This document shows positions 17,937 to 26,390 of a DNA stretch of 64,000 nucleotides, in pieces (the stretch's first letter is position 1; each line of letters starts with the position of its first letter). The DNA is from DAHUYF01 sp035945115 (GTDB lineage Bacteria; Pseudomonadota; Alphaproteobacteria; ATCC43930; CGMCC-115725), in NCBI GenBank assembly GCA_035945115.1, contig DASZAN010000097.1:12660-76659 (forward strand), written 5' to 3'. The translations under genes and the position numbers were made by a program. The notes under the pieces were generated by a model that was not told the origin of the DNA, ran no database searches, and saw only the letters and a list, made by a program, of their open reading frames with translations.

Positions 17937-18083
17937 TTAGGCGATGAGGCTCTTAAGGCCCATCGCAAGGACAAACAGTTGGCCGATCAGACCTACCGCC
18001 GAGAAGACCAGCACCGCCGCGAGATCGTCGCTCGACGCGGCGAACGGACGGTTGTGCACCAGCTTCAGCGATACCTGTGACAT
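17937..18083 (-). CDS. small single-pass membrane protein (48 residues)
   Basis: Short ORF read as MSQVSLKLVHNRPFAASSDD followed by one hydrophobic helix (LAAVLVFSAVGLIGQLFVLAMGL) and a KSLIA tail. The ATG at 18083 has AGAGGGG about ten bases upstream, and the stop is followed 14 bp later by a strong terminator, which argues that this is a real, separately transcribed gene. No family recognised; topology would put the N-terminus with its single His-Asn-Arg patch on one side and a Lys on the other. Upstream lies the A+T-rich edge of the helicase insert. Confidence 0.6.
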   Translation of the reverse strand: MSQVSLKLVHNRPFAASSDDLAAVLVFSAVGLIGQLFVLAMGLKSLIA

Positions 18084-18255
18084 TACCGACGGCCCCTCTT
18101 GATCTTGGAGCCAGTCTGCCAGTAGCCGATTAAGCCGGGGTAAAGCTGGGAGCACAGATCATCGAGGTTATTGCGAGAATTTTATGGACCAGGAGGAGGC
18201 GCGCCCGCACTCTCCTCACACTAATTGCATGAACCAAAGATCGCGGCAAAAGTGG

Positions 18256-20484
18256 TTATTCGAATTCAAATCCATTGTTTCCTGGTGCCCTGCCGACAAA
18301 ATAGTACCGTCCGTTGTACGGATACACGACATCGCCTGAAGCAGTTACCAGAATCTTGTTGATTTGCCGTCCTGACCGGTACGTTTCCCGCAGCCGATCG
18401 ATAAGGAGTTGAAGCTGGGCGGCGTCGGATGGATCGGCGATATTTTTTGGCGGTAGGACAAATCTCACGTTTCCGTCAACCTTCTTTGCGATTAGTCGGC
18501 TATCGCGTTGTAAGACGGAAAAACGCTCAGCGCCATCAACAGAAAATGGATACACTGCGCCGAACTCCAACCCACTACCAACTCCAGAAGACTCCTCGCA
18601 GAGTTTCTCATCCCTTTCGAAAAGCGGCTCTGGCGACTTACCAAGGAAAACGATGGTCGAGGCGCTGCCGCCTCTTTCAGGTTTCAAAATGTATTTGCGC
18701 ACCGGAGTCACGGCAAAACGACCACCGCCCCTAAGCCACTTTAGCAAGATCGCCCGCGTTGCCGGGGAAGGGCGCAGGAGGCGACCAGAGTTGTCGATTA
18801 CATTCCCCCCTGTGTCGATGCTGTACAGCGTTCCCTCATAACTGCCAGGATATCGCTCTCCTACACTAAGATTCGACTCTTCGATCGCTTCGTCGGCAAG
18901 TGGCGGACGCCGTGGCGGGGCATCAACCATCCGTGGCTCAGTATGGCCAACCTCGGGCCAGTGATAATATTCGTTTCTGTCCGCGCCAATGAACATTTCC
19001 CAATCGGCCTTTTCGTAAATCATTTCATCAACAGTCTGCATGGCGTATAGCACGACCAAACGCGCGTTTTTCTTCCTAACTGGGTCAGGTCGAAGGAGCC
19101 GACCTAGCGTTTGAACACGCTGCCTAACAGATCCTGATGCGGCAGCGATTATGCCGATATCGGCAGATGGCACATTGAAGCCCTCTATTAGCGACTTCGC
19201 CGACACGATGATTTGCGCGATACCCATTCTGAAGAGTCTGATTGACTCGCTCCGGAGCCTGTCGGGAAATTCACTATGTTCCGCAACGACCGGAAAACCG
19301 AGCCGCCGAAGATTATCGAAAATGATCATTACGTCGCTGATGCTCTCGTGGAAAATAATAATGCGCGGCTTTTCGCCCTCTTTAAAAGCTCGCTCGATGA
19401 GCTCCCGAACAGCTCTGATTCTAGCTTCCGCGCGATACAAGAGTAGTTTTCGATCTTGCGTCAGAGAAATGAACCGGCGAGCTCTTGGGTCACTCCGGCC
19501 GCGCGCGGATCTGCACCATTTTACAAGTGCAATCCCTCTCCGCGTCCGAGTTTCTAGGTCACGCCGAAGATCAGTGATCTCTCGTGAGAGCTTCTCGTAT
19601 CTGTGTCTTTCGTCAGCGGACAGTGATAGCCCATAGTGCTCTATCACGAACGGAGCCAGCACGCTCTCTCGAATCGCTTCGGCATAATTCATTTCGAAAA
19701 CTACGGGGCCTATTTCGCTGAATAATACCTCATCGCCACTCGGCTTTCGCAGATCAGCCTCGTCAAGCTCGAGATCGCTATCGTCCCGATCGTCGCGCTC
19801 CGGAGTCGCCGAAAGGCCAATTGAGTATGCGCGCGGCGTCTCGAATAGGCGTCGGCGCTCCAGCGCACCTGCCCGGTGACACTCGTCCACGACCAGAAAG
19901 AGGGAATGACCAATCCCCGCCCGCTCGACTAAGTCTGGCAGCTTGGCCGCAGCCGAGTTCAACACCGCGATAAGTATACGAACATTGGAGCTAAATTCAT
20001 CTATCGTGCTGTTGCCACCTAGCGTGGCAATAGTACTCGAAGGCAAATTGCTCCGCGATAAAAGTTCATCCGCCCATTGGTCCATCAGCACTACTGTGGG
20101 AACGATGATTGCCACACGCAGGTCTGGGACGATGTCTTGCAGCCTTTGGATTGCAGCGAGCGCTAGTACTGTCTTGCCTGCTCCCGTGACGACTTTGATA
20201 ATCCCGCGTCTTCCGGCGCGCGCCCATTGGTCTAGCGCGCGCTGCTGCCATTCATAGAGTGACACCTCTCGCAAGAGGTTCCACTTTGTTGGCAGGTGAT
20301 CGCGTTCCGGCATCTGCGATTGGAGCAAGTCGATGCTTCGAACGTGATCTTGCCGCCGACCCTGTTGTAACCAATGGTTTAGCTGCGCGAGTTGTTGCAG
20401 TTGGAGCTGCTCAGCGTCGGTTAATCCTTCGACAGTCAGGGATGGCTTTGTCGCGGTGCTGGGAATAGGGTCGATTTCGGGCAT
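18256..20484 (-). CDS. SF2 DEAD/DEAH-box helicase, lone, low-G+C
   Basis: Superfamily 2 helicase of 742 residues. Motif I VTGAGKT (Lys104), motif II DECH (200-203), motif III SAT (225-227) and motif VI QTLGRLLR (458-465) are intact, so it is probably an active ATPase. The motor resembles the XPB/RadD group. The C-terminal 200 residues (about 540-742) are of unknown fold; I see no nuclease motif. Unlike its neighbours the gene is only about half G+C and uses many A/T-ending codons, a sign of horizontal acquisition. No methylase, nuclease or integrase accompanies it. ATG at 20484. Function (repair, defence, other) unknown. Confidence 0.88.
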   Translation of the reverse strand: MPEIDPIPSTATKPSLTVEGLTDAEQLQLQQLAQLNHWLQQGRRQDHVRSIDLLQSQMPERDHLPTKWNLLREVSLYEWQQRALDQWARAGRRGIIKVVTGAGKTVLALAAIQRLQDIVPDLRVAIIVPTVVLMDQWADELLSRSNLPSSTIATLGGNSTIDEFSSNVRILIAVLNSAAAKLPDLVERAGIGHSLFLVVDECHRAGALERRRLFETPRAYSIGLSATPERDDRDDSDLELDEADLRKPSGDEVLFSEIGPVVFEMNYAEAIRESVLAPFVIEHYGLSLSADERHRYEKLSREITDLRRDLETRTRRGIALVKWCRSARGRSDPRARRFISLTQDRKLLLYRAEARIRAVRELIERAFKEGEKPRIIIFHESISDVMIIFDNLRRLGFPVVAEHSEFPDRLRSESIRLFRMGIAQIIVSAKSLIEGFNVPSADIGIIAAASGSVRQRVQTLGRLLRPDPVRKKNARLVVLYAMQTVDEMIYEKADWEMFIGADRNEYYHWPEVGHTEPRMVDAPPRRPPLADEAIEESNLSVGERYPGSYEGTLYSIDTGGNVIDNSGRLLRPSPATRAILLKWLRGGGRFAVTPVRKYILKPERGGSASTIVFLGKSPEPLFERDEKLCEESSGVGSGLEFGAVYPFSVDGAERFSVLQRDSRLIAKKVDGNVRFVLPPKNIADPSDAAQLQLLIDRLRETYRSGRQINKILVTASGDVVYPYNGRYYFVGRAPGNNGFEFE

Positions 20485-20683
20485 GGAATCAGGGTGCTGG
20501 CGCGATAGGGGCTTGTCTACAGGCCCGATGATGACGGATCGAGTTCCGCAATGCGAGACGCGGTTGCGAGCGTCCCATTTCGGTGATAATTGGAGCTTGA
20601 TTGTATCAAAACTCAGGGCGTCAAATTAGTTCTACCACCTTCTGATCTGATAACAGGGAGCGGACCGAAAACGGAGGAGTTGA

Positions 20684-20956
20684 ATGGCGACGGGAGTCTT
20701 CATTTCGCGTCAAGTCAAGGCCTCTTGGGGCCTGCCCTGCAATCAAAGCGCTGATGGATCGCTATGGGCCGGGAAGGGCTATGAAAAGGGGCTGGAGGGC
20801 CAATTCGGGCATTCGGTGGCACAAGCTGTTCGTCAGGCATTAGCGCGTGTGCGAGGCGACCGTTGCGGTCGTTTCTGGATCGATCTCGAAGAGCGCACGG
20901 TCACGATGATGGTTGGCGACTCGGTGGATAATGAGGTGGTGACCGAGCCTTTTTAG
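20684..20956 (+). CDS. hypothetical protein divergent from the helicase
   Basis: Small protein of 90 residues starting MATGVFISRQVKASWGLPCN, preceded by a ribosome binding site (ACGGAGGAGTTGA). The sequence is polar with a C-terminal DLEERTVTMMVGDSVDNEV stretch and no membrane segment; two cysteines (Cys19, Cys61). I do not recognise a family. It faces away from the helicase across about 200 bp and converges on the peroxiredoxin gene. It could belong to the same insertion as the helicase, but its base composition is less extreme. Confidence 0.55.
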   Translation: MATGVFISRQVKASWGLPCNQSADGSLWAGKGYEKGLEGQFGHSVAQAVRQALARVRGDRCGRFWIDLEERTVTMMVGDSVDNEVVTEPF

Positions 20957-21064
20957 TCGAGTGTGCTCGCGCGGCAGAGGGACGAGCTCTGCTGAAGAGG
21001 GACCGGCAAAACCGCGTACAGCCGGCGGGTGTTTCGGCTGCAATTACTTCCAGTAGAGACGAAT

Positions 21065-21086
21065 GCGGCCGGCATTTGCCGGCCGC
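21065..21086. terminator. hairpin between convergent genes (terminator-like)
   Basis: GCGGCCGGC (21065-21073) and its complement (21078-21086) with an ATTT loop, between the ends of the hypothetical gene and the peroxiredoxin gene. There is no clear U-tract on either side, so termination is inferred from position and stem strength only. Confidence 0.4.
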
Positions 21087-21106
21087 TTCCGATGCCGTGC
21101 TCGCTA

Positions 21107-21766
21107 CTACCGCGGCTGCGGTACGATGCGGAGGTAAGGCCGCGGCGCCTTCCAGCCTTGGGGGTAAATCTTCTTCGCCTCATCGTCGGAGACGGAGCCG
21201 GCAATGATCACGTCCTCGCCTTGCTTCCAGTTGACCGGCGTCGCCACGCGATGCTTTGCGGTGAGCTGGAGGGAGTCGATGACGCGCAGCACCTCGTCGA
21301 AGTTGCGACCGGTGGTCATGGGATAGACCAGGATCAGCTTGATCTTCTTGTCGGGGCCGACGACGAAGACGTTGCGCACGGTCTGATTGTCGGCGGGCGT
21401 GCGCTTGGAGGCATCGCCCGAAGCGGCAGCCGGGAGCATGCCATAGAGCTTCGCCACCTTGAGCTCGGGATCGCCGATGATGGGATAGTTGGGCGCGGTG
21501 CCTTGCGTCTCCTTGATGTCGTTCGCCCAGCGGCCATGGTCGTTCACGGCATCGACGCTCAAGCCGATGATCTTGGTGTTGCGCCGGTCGAACTCCGGTT
21601 TGATCCGCGCCATATAGCCGAGCTCGGTGGTGCAGACCGGCGTGAAGTCCTTGGGATGCGAGAAGAGCACCGCCCAGCTGTCGCCGATCCAGTCGTGGAA
21701 GCGGATGCGCCCCTGCGTCGTCTCCGTCTCAAAATCCGGTGCCACATCGCCAATTTGCAATGACAT
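21107..21766 (-). CDS. 1-Cys peroxiredoxin (Prx6-type)
   Basis: Thiol peroxidase of 219 residues reducing H2O2 and organic hydroperoxides. The peroxidatic motif is HPKDFTPVCTTELG (catalytic Cys near residue 46), followed by GLSVDAVNDHGRWANDI; the C-terminal arm (KKIYPQGWKAPRPYLRIVPQP) is typical of the Prx6 subfamily. No resolving cysteine is seen, hence 1-Cys. The ATG at 21766 follows AGAGGAGGACGAC, a near-perfect ribosome binding site, and so was chosen over a longer extension. It sits where cysH often stands in related sulfite-reduction clusters. Confidence 0.93.
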   Translation of the reverse strand: MSLQIGDVAPDFETETTQGRIRFHDWIGDSWAVLFSHPKDFTPVCTTELGYMARIKPEFDRRNTKIIGLSVDAVNDHGRWANDIKETQGTAPNYPIIGDPELKVAKLYGMLPAAASGDASKRTPADNQTVRNVFVVGPDKKIKLILVYPMTTGRNFDEVLRVIDSLQLTAKHRVATPVNWKQGEDVIIAGSVSDDEAKKIYPQGWKAPRPYLRIVPQPR

Positions 21767-21935
21767 GTCGTCCTCCTCTGTCGTTCGATTGTCGCGCGTC
21801 AGTGCGTAGGCAAGTCGCTGGGCCGCGGCCCGTGCCACCCGTCATCGGGTAGGACCAGCGGGGTCCCCATAATACATCTTGGCGCAAACCCCGCGCCGAG
21901 GGAATGTCTCAGTTCACAGCCGAGCGAATCGCCCG

Positions 21936-22424
21936 TCATCCCGCGCGCTGGCGCGCGATCCAGGGTCGGGCGTCTTCCGCCGGCTGATAGAACAAGCGGA
22001 AATCCTCGAACGCCGCGAGCCAATTCTCGGCGACGGCGCGCTCGCTCACCTCGAAGGCATCGATGCCGCAGCGCCGCATGAAAAGAAGCTGGTCGCGCAA
22101 TACGTCGCCGGTAGCGCGAAGCTCGCCTTCAAAGCCGAGACGGGTGCGCAGGAGGCGCGCCTGCGAATAGGCGCGGCCGTCGGTGAAGCGCGGAAAACTG
22201 AGTGTGACGAGCGCAAAGCGCTCGACATCGCGGCCGAGGCTCGTGGGCGGCACGTCATTGGGAAGGCGGAGGCCAAGCTCTCCCTTGCGGCGATAGAGCG
22301 CGTCTCGCTCGCTCGACCAGCGCTTCAACGACACCGCCACCGCCGCACCCTCGGGTGCCGGCGCGGCATCATCGAGATGGCGCCAGCGATCGGCGACGAA
22401 GCGGCCGCCCTTAATGAGTGGCAT
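21936..22424 (-). CDS. DUF934 domain protein (sulfite-reduction cluster)
   Basis: Protein of 162 residues with the DUF934 pattern: MPLIKGGRFVADRWRHLDD, GLRLPNDVPP, ALVTLSFPRFTDGRAYSQARLLRTR, and GIDAFEV near the end. The family is almost always encoded beside cysI-type sulfite reductase, where it may assist electron transfer or assembly; no activity is established. It overlaps the 3' end of the reductase gene by 14 bp, which indicates coupled translation. The ATG at 22424 matches the family start. Confidence 0.88.
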   Translation of the reverse strand: MPLIKGGRFVADRWRHLDDAAPAPEGAAVAVSLKRWSSERDALYRRKGELGLRLPNDVPPTSLGRDVERFALVTLSFPRFTDGRAYSQARLLRTRLGFEGELRATGDVLRDQLLFMRRCGIDAFEVSERAVAENWLAAFEDFRLFYQPAEDARPWIARQRAG

Positions 22425-24066
22425 AGAGCGCCTCCTTGAAGGGCGCCGCGCCAATCCGGCGATAGGTCTCGGGAAAGCGCTCGCCGGCGCGACGGGCGTG
22501 GAGATAGACGTCGATGAGCTTGTCGACGGCGCCTGTGACCGCGTCAGCGGCGACCGCGGGACCGACAATCGCGCCCAACGCGGCGTTCTCGTCGGCGCTG
22601 CCGCCGATGGTGATTTGGTAGAACTCCTCGCCGTTCTTGTCCACCCCCAAGATGCCGATGTGGCCGACGTGATGGTGGCCGCAGGCATTGATGCAGCCGG
22701 AAATCTTGATGCGAAGCTCGCCGATCTCGTGATCGCGCGCGGCGAGATGCTCGCTCAGTTGCTGCGCCACGGGAATTGAGCGCGCATTGGCGAGGCTGCA
22801 ATAATCGAGGCCGGGGCAGGCGATGATGTCGCTCGCCAGCCCGGCATTGGCATGGCCGAGATCGGCTGCTTTGAGTTGACGCCAGACTTCCGGCAAATCA
22901 CCGCGGCGGAGATGCGGCAATACCAGGTTCTGCTCGTGCGTCACGCGAATCTCGCCCAAGCCAAAGCTCTCGGCGAGATCGGCGAGGAGCTCCATCTGCT
23001 CGGCCGTAACATCGCCGGGCGGTTTGCCGGGCGGCTTCAGCGAGACGGTGGCGATGGCGTAGCCGGGCGCACGATGCGTCACGACGTTGCGGTCGAGCCA
23101 GCGCCCGAACTCAGGGTCGCCGGCACGTGCCAACGCCAGCATCGCTTCGTCCGCGGCGCCGGCGGGCGCATAAGCGGGCGGCGCGAAATGGGCGGCGATG
23201 GCGGCGATCGTCGCCGCCGGGAGCTCGAGCGGGCTTTCACCCATCGCGGCGAATTCCGCTTCGACCGCCTCGCGCATCTTCTCGATGCCGAGACTCTGGA
23301 CGAGAATCTTGATGCGCGATTTGAAGAGATTGTCGCGCCGGCCGAATTCGTTATAGACGCGAAGCGTCGCCTCGAGATAAGGCAGAAGCTGCCGCTTCGG
23401 CAGAAATGCACGGAGCGTTTTGGCGATCATCGGCGTGCGGCCGAGACCGCCGCCGACGAGCACTTCGAAGCCCACCTCGCCCGCCTCGTTGCGCCGGAGA
23501 TAGAGGCCGATGTCGTGGACGCGCACCGCCGCGCGATCGACCGAAGCGGCGCCCGATACGGCGATCTTGAACTTGCGCGGCAGGAACGAGAACTCGGGAT
23601 GGAGCGTCGACCATTGGCGGATGATCTCGCAATAAGGCCGCGGGTCCTCGATCTCATCCTCGGCGACGCCAGCGAGCGGGTCGGCGGTGACGTTGCGGAT
23701 GCAGTTGCCGCTGGTCTGAATGCCGTGCATCTCGACGGTGGCGAGCTCGGCGAGAATGTCCGGCGTCTCCTCGAGCTTGATCCAGTTGAACTGGATGTTC
23801 TGCCGCGTGGTGAAATGGCCGTAGCTACGGTCGTAGCGCCGCGCGATCTTGGCGAGCATGCGCAGCTTTGCCGGCGAGAGCGTGCCGTAGGGAACGGCGA
23901 TGCGGAGCATATAGGCGTGGAGCTGCAGATAGAGGCCGTTCATCAGCCGGAGCGGGCGGAACTCGTCTTCCGAGAGCTCGCCCGCGAGACGCCGGCGCAC
24001 CTGATCGCGATATTGCGCGACGCGCGCCTCGAGAAAGCGGCGATCGAACTCGTCATAACGATACAT
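22411..24066 (-). CDS. cysI: nitrite/sulfite reductase hemoprotein (CysI-like)
   Basis: Siroheme/[4Fe-4S] reductase of 551 residues, with two ferredoxin-like half-domains and two nitrite/sulfite reductase domains. The substrate-contact region (YGHFTTRQNIQFNWIKLEETPDIL split over residues 80-105) and SGNCIRNVTADPLAG are present. The cluster ligands are the CPGLDYC and CINACGHHHVGHIG motifs (about 430-480). The DUF934 and siroheme neighbours favour assimilatory sulfite reduction over nitrite. No flavoprotein CysJ is nearby, so electrons probably come from ferredoxin or another donor. ATG at 24066. Confidence 0.92.
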   Translation of the reverse strand: MYRYDEFDRRFLEARVAQYRDQVRRRLAGELSEDEFRPLRLMNGLYLQLHAYMLRIAVPYGTLSPAKLRMLAKIARRYDRSYGHFTTRQNIQFNWIKLEETPDILAELATVEMHGIQTSGNCIRNVTADPLAGVAEDEIEDPRPYCEIIRQWSTLHPEFSFLPRKFKIAVSGAASVDRAAVRVHDIGLYLRRNEAGEVGFEVLVGGGLGRTPMIAKTLRAFLPKRQLLPYLEATLRVYNEFGRRDNLFKSRIKILVQSLGIEKMREAVEAEFAAMGESPLELPAATIAAIAAHFAPPAYAPAGAADEAMLALARAGDPEFGRWLDRNVVTHRAPGYAIATVSLKPPGKPPGDVTAEQMELLADLAESFGLGEIRVTHEQNLVLPHLRRGDLPEVWRQLKAADLGHANAGLASDIIACPGLDYCSLANARSIPVAQQLSEHLAARDHEIGELRIKISGCINACGHHHVGHIGILGVDKNGEEFYQITIGGSADENAALGAIVGPAVAADAVTGAVDKLIDVYLHARRAGERFPETYRRIGAAPFKEALYATH

Positions 24067-24084
24067 GCGCCGTCTCCGTCTTGC

Positions 24085-24432
24085 TCAGGGGCCGGCGCCG
24101 ACGGTCGGGCCGAAGGCGCGGATGCGCTCACGCAGACCGACGGGGCGAAGCCGACCTTCACCGAAGGTCACGTCAATGAGGTATGGCGCAACGACGGGAT
24201 GCGGCCTTCCATGCTGCGCTTCAGCCAACAATCGCTCCGCTGCATTGGGCGCCACATGCGCGGCCTCTTCGATCGCTTCCGACCAACGGCTGCTGCCGAC
24301 GAAATAAACCGGACGCCCGTCGCGCAGGCGGTTGCCGGTGACGGCGCGGCGGATGACGCTGGACGCCGGCGCGAGCTCGCCGCTTGGCGGAGAGGCGAGC
24401 GCGCCGGGATCGGTGCCGCTGTCGAGTGACAT
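24085..24432 (-). CDS. DUF2849 domain protein
   Basis: Small soluble protein of 115 residues. The core LRDGRPVYFVGSSRWSEAIEEA, then VVAPYLIDVT and RPVGLRERIRAFGP match the DUF2849 pattern found in alphaproteobacterial sulfite-reductase operons between the siroheme gene and cysI. Function unknown. It is 3 bp downstream of the siroheme synthase gene and 18 bp upstream of cysI, so it lies inside the operon. ATG at 24432. Confidence 0.85.
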   Translation of the reverse strand: MSLDSGTDPGALASPPSGELAPASSVIRRAVTGNRLRDGRPVYFVGSSRWSEAIEEAAHVAPNAAERLLAEAQHGRPHPVVAPYLIDVTFGEGRLRPVGLRERIRAFGPTVGAGP

Positions 24433-24435
24433 ATC

Positions 24436-25026
24436 TCAGTGCGCCGACGCGCGCGGTGCAGATGAGCGCGTCGGCAACCACTGGCGCGCGATCGTCCAGG
24501 CCTTCGTGCGCTCCGCCACGCCCACGTGATCGGCGCCGCTCAGCCGCCAGCGACGACGTAGGAAGGCGAGTTCCTCGATGCGGCCGCGCCATTCCGGGCC
24601 GAAAAGCGTGTGCAGGAAGCGCTTGATTTCGGCGGCGAGCGCGGGAGAGCGGCCGCCGGTGGAGACGGCAATGACGAGATCGCCCCGCCGCATCACCGCC
24701 GGCGCATGCACATCCGAGAGGGTGGGCTCGTCCTCGACATGGACCATCGCGCTCACGCTGCGTGCGGTGAGCGCCAGCGCGCGATGCTCCGGGGAGGCCT
24801 CGCTGATGAACACGACGCGTGCGGCGGCAAGCTCGTCGGGCCGTGGGAGACGGCGAATGAGGCGCTCGCCGGCACGGTGCGCAAGCGCGGGCGAGGGGGC
24901 AGTGGCATAGACCGAAATGTCGCTTGCACCAGCTTCGTCGATCAGCGCCAAGCGCCGCTCGGCGGCGCTGCCATTGCCGATGAGCGCGAGCTTCAGCCGC
25001 GTCACGTCGAGAACGAGCGGCAACAT
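24436..25026 (-). CDS. siroheme synthase N-terminal domain protein (precorrin-2 dehydrogenase/ferrochelatase)
   Basis: Single-domain counterpart of the CysG N-terminal half, 196 residues. An NAD-binding start (MLPLVLDVTRLKLALIGNGSAA), VHVEDEPTLSDVHAPAVMRRGDLVIAVSTGG and a helical C-terminus (LFGPEWRGRIEEL) fit Met8p/CysG-N. It oxidises precorrin-2 and inserts iron to give the siroheme used by the adjacent reductase. The uroporphyrinogen III methyltransferase (CysG-C/CobA) is not fused and must lie elsewhere. First gene of the operon, ATG at 25026. Confidence 0.9.
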   Translation of the reverse strand: MLPLVLDVTRLKLALIGNGSAAERRLALIDEAGASDISVYATAPSPALAHRAGERLIRRLPRPDELAAARVVFISEASPEHRALALTARSVSAMVHVEDEPTLSDVHAPAVMRRGDLVIAVSTGGRSPALAAEIKRFLHTLFGPEWRGRIEELAFLRRRWRLSGADHVGVAERTKAWTIARQWLPTRSSAPRASAH

Positions 25027-25070
25027 CGACCCACCTCTCCTATGCCCTTCCGCCAGCCGGCGCGTGAATA

Positions 25071-25099
25071 CAGGTAGTTTGGCCCATCGAATTTGTCAA
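25071..25099 (-). promoter_or_regulatory. candidate promoter of the sulfite-reduction operon
   Basis: Inside a short A+T-rich tract (about 25077-25135) the minus strand reads TTGACA (25099-25094), a 17-bp spacer and TACCTG (25076-25071). The -35 box is perfect, the -10 box poor. A TATAAT also occurs at 25113-25108 on the minus strand but lacks a matching -35. It would drive the siroheme-DUF2849-cysI-DUF934 genes. Confidence 0.4.
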
Positions 25100-25174
25100 A
25101 TATGAGCATTATACATATTAAATCAGTTAAATACGGCTTTCGGCATCGCCCGCCGATCCGCTAAGACCGTCGCC

Positions 25175-25960
25175 ATGGCCTGGGATCCCACGCTCTATCT
25201 CAAATTCGGCGACGAGCGGCTGCGGCCGGGATTCGAGCTGTTGGCTCGCATCGGCGATCTTCCGGAGGGACCGCTTTACGAGCTCGGCTGCGGCACCGGC
25301 GTTCACGCTCGCGCGATGGCCGCACGCTGGCCCGAACGGAGGCTTGTCGCCATCGATCGCTCGCCGGAGATGCTGGTGAAAGCCGCCGCCGAACCCTCTA
25401 CCATCAACTGGGTTGAAGCGGATATCGCGCAGTGGTCGGCGTCGGAGCGTGGCGCGCTCATCTTCTCGAATGCGACGCTGCAATGGCTCGGCGAGCATGA
25501 CCGGCTTTTTCCGCATCTCATGCGGCAGCTCATCTCGGGCGGCGTGCTCGCGGTGCAGATGCCGCGCAATTTCGACCAGCCCTCGCATATCTTGATGCGC
25601 GAAACGGCGGTCGACGGTCCCTGGGCGGCGGCGCTCGCGCCGGTGCTCGCCGCCGCCACCGTGCTCCGCGCCGATCCGGTGGCGCCGCCCGAGCGCTACT
25701 ACGATCTCCTGGCGCCGCTCGCCCGAGGCGGACTCGATTTCTGGGAGACCGAGTACCTGCACGTCCTCGAGGGCGAGGACCCCGTGCTCGAGTGGGTGAG
25801 CGCAACGGCTTTGCGGCCGGTGCTGGAAGCGCTCGGCACCGACGGGCGCGCCGCCTTTCGCGCGGCCTATGGCGCCAAACTGCGTCGCGCCTATCCGCGG
25901 CGCACCGACGGCAAGACGCTGCTGCCGTTTCGTCGCCTGTTCCTCATCGCCCGCGCCTGA
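25175..25960 (+). CDS. tam: trans-aconitate 2-methyltransferase
   Basis: SAM-dependent methyltransferase of 261 residues that esterifies trans-aconitate, an inhibitor of the TCA cycle. Start MAWDPTLYLKFGDERLRPGFEL is the Tam signature; SAM motif I is LYELGCGTGVHARA, followed by AIDRSPEML, FSNATLQWLGEHDRLFPHLM and LAVQMPRNFDQPSH. The C-terminus DGKTLLPFRRLFLIA is also conserved. It is divergent from the siroheme operon and followed 16 bp later by the EVE gene. Confidence 0.93.
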   Translation: MAWDPTLYLKFGDERLRPGFELLARIGDLPEGPLYELGCGTGVHARAMAARWPERRLVAIDRSPEMLVKAAAEPSTINWVEADIAQWSASERGALIFSNATLQWLGEHDRLFPHLMRQLISGGVLAVQMPRNFDQPSHILMRETAVDGPWAAALAPVLAAATVLRADPVAPPERYYDLLAPLARGGLDFWETEYLHVLEGEDPVLEWVSATALRPVLEALGTDGRAAFRAAYGAKLRRAYPRRTDGKTLLPFRRLFLIARA

Positions 25961-25976
25961 GCTAGGCTCAAGCGCG

Positions 25977-26390
25977 ATGCGTCACTGGCTCCTGAAATCG
26001 GAACCTTCCGCCTATTCCTGGGATCAGCTCGTCAAGGACGGCGGGACCCATTGGAGCGGCGTGCGCAATTTCCAGGCTGCCGCCAACCTGAAGGCAATGA
26101 AGAAAGGCGATCGCGCCTTCTTCTATCATTCGAACGAAGGGCTCGCGATCGTCGGCATCGTCGAGATCACCAAGGAAGCCTATCCCGATCCCAGCGATAA
26201 GGAAGGCCGCTTCGTCATGGTCGACGTGAAGCCGCTGATGCCGGTGAAGACGCCGGTGACGCTCGCCGAAATCAAGGCCGAGAAGAAGCTCGCCGACATC
26301 GCGCTGGTGCGGCAGTCGCGCCTCTCGGTCCAGCCGGTCGCGGCGGCGGAATGGCAGACGATCTGCAAGATGGCGGGCGTCAAGCCCTGA
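25977..26390 (+). CDS. EVE domain protein
   Basis: Protein of 137 residues made only of an EVE domain (PUA-like superfamily), thought to bind modified bases in DNA or RNA. The typical features are MRHWLLKSEPSAYSWDQL at the start, GVRNFQAAANLKAMKKGDRAFFYHS, GIVEITKEAYPDPS and the C-terminal RLSVQPV. ATG at 25977, 16 bp after the tam stop; the 3' end overlaps the Rieske ORF. Probably cotranscribed with both neighbours. Confidence 0.93.
   Translation: MRHWLLKSEPSAYSWDQLVKDGGTHWSGVRNFQAAANLKAMKKGDRAFFYHSNEGLAIVGIVEITKEAYPDPSDKEGRFVMVDVKPLMPVKTPVTLAEIKAEKKLADIALVRQSRLSVQPVAAAEWQTICKMAGVKP

Noticed and set aside
18156..21050. Complete defence island or restriction system around the helicase
   Set aside because: No nuclease, methyltransferase, integrase or tRNA boundary is visible; only one helicase and one small unknown gene.
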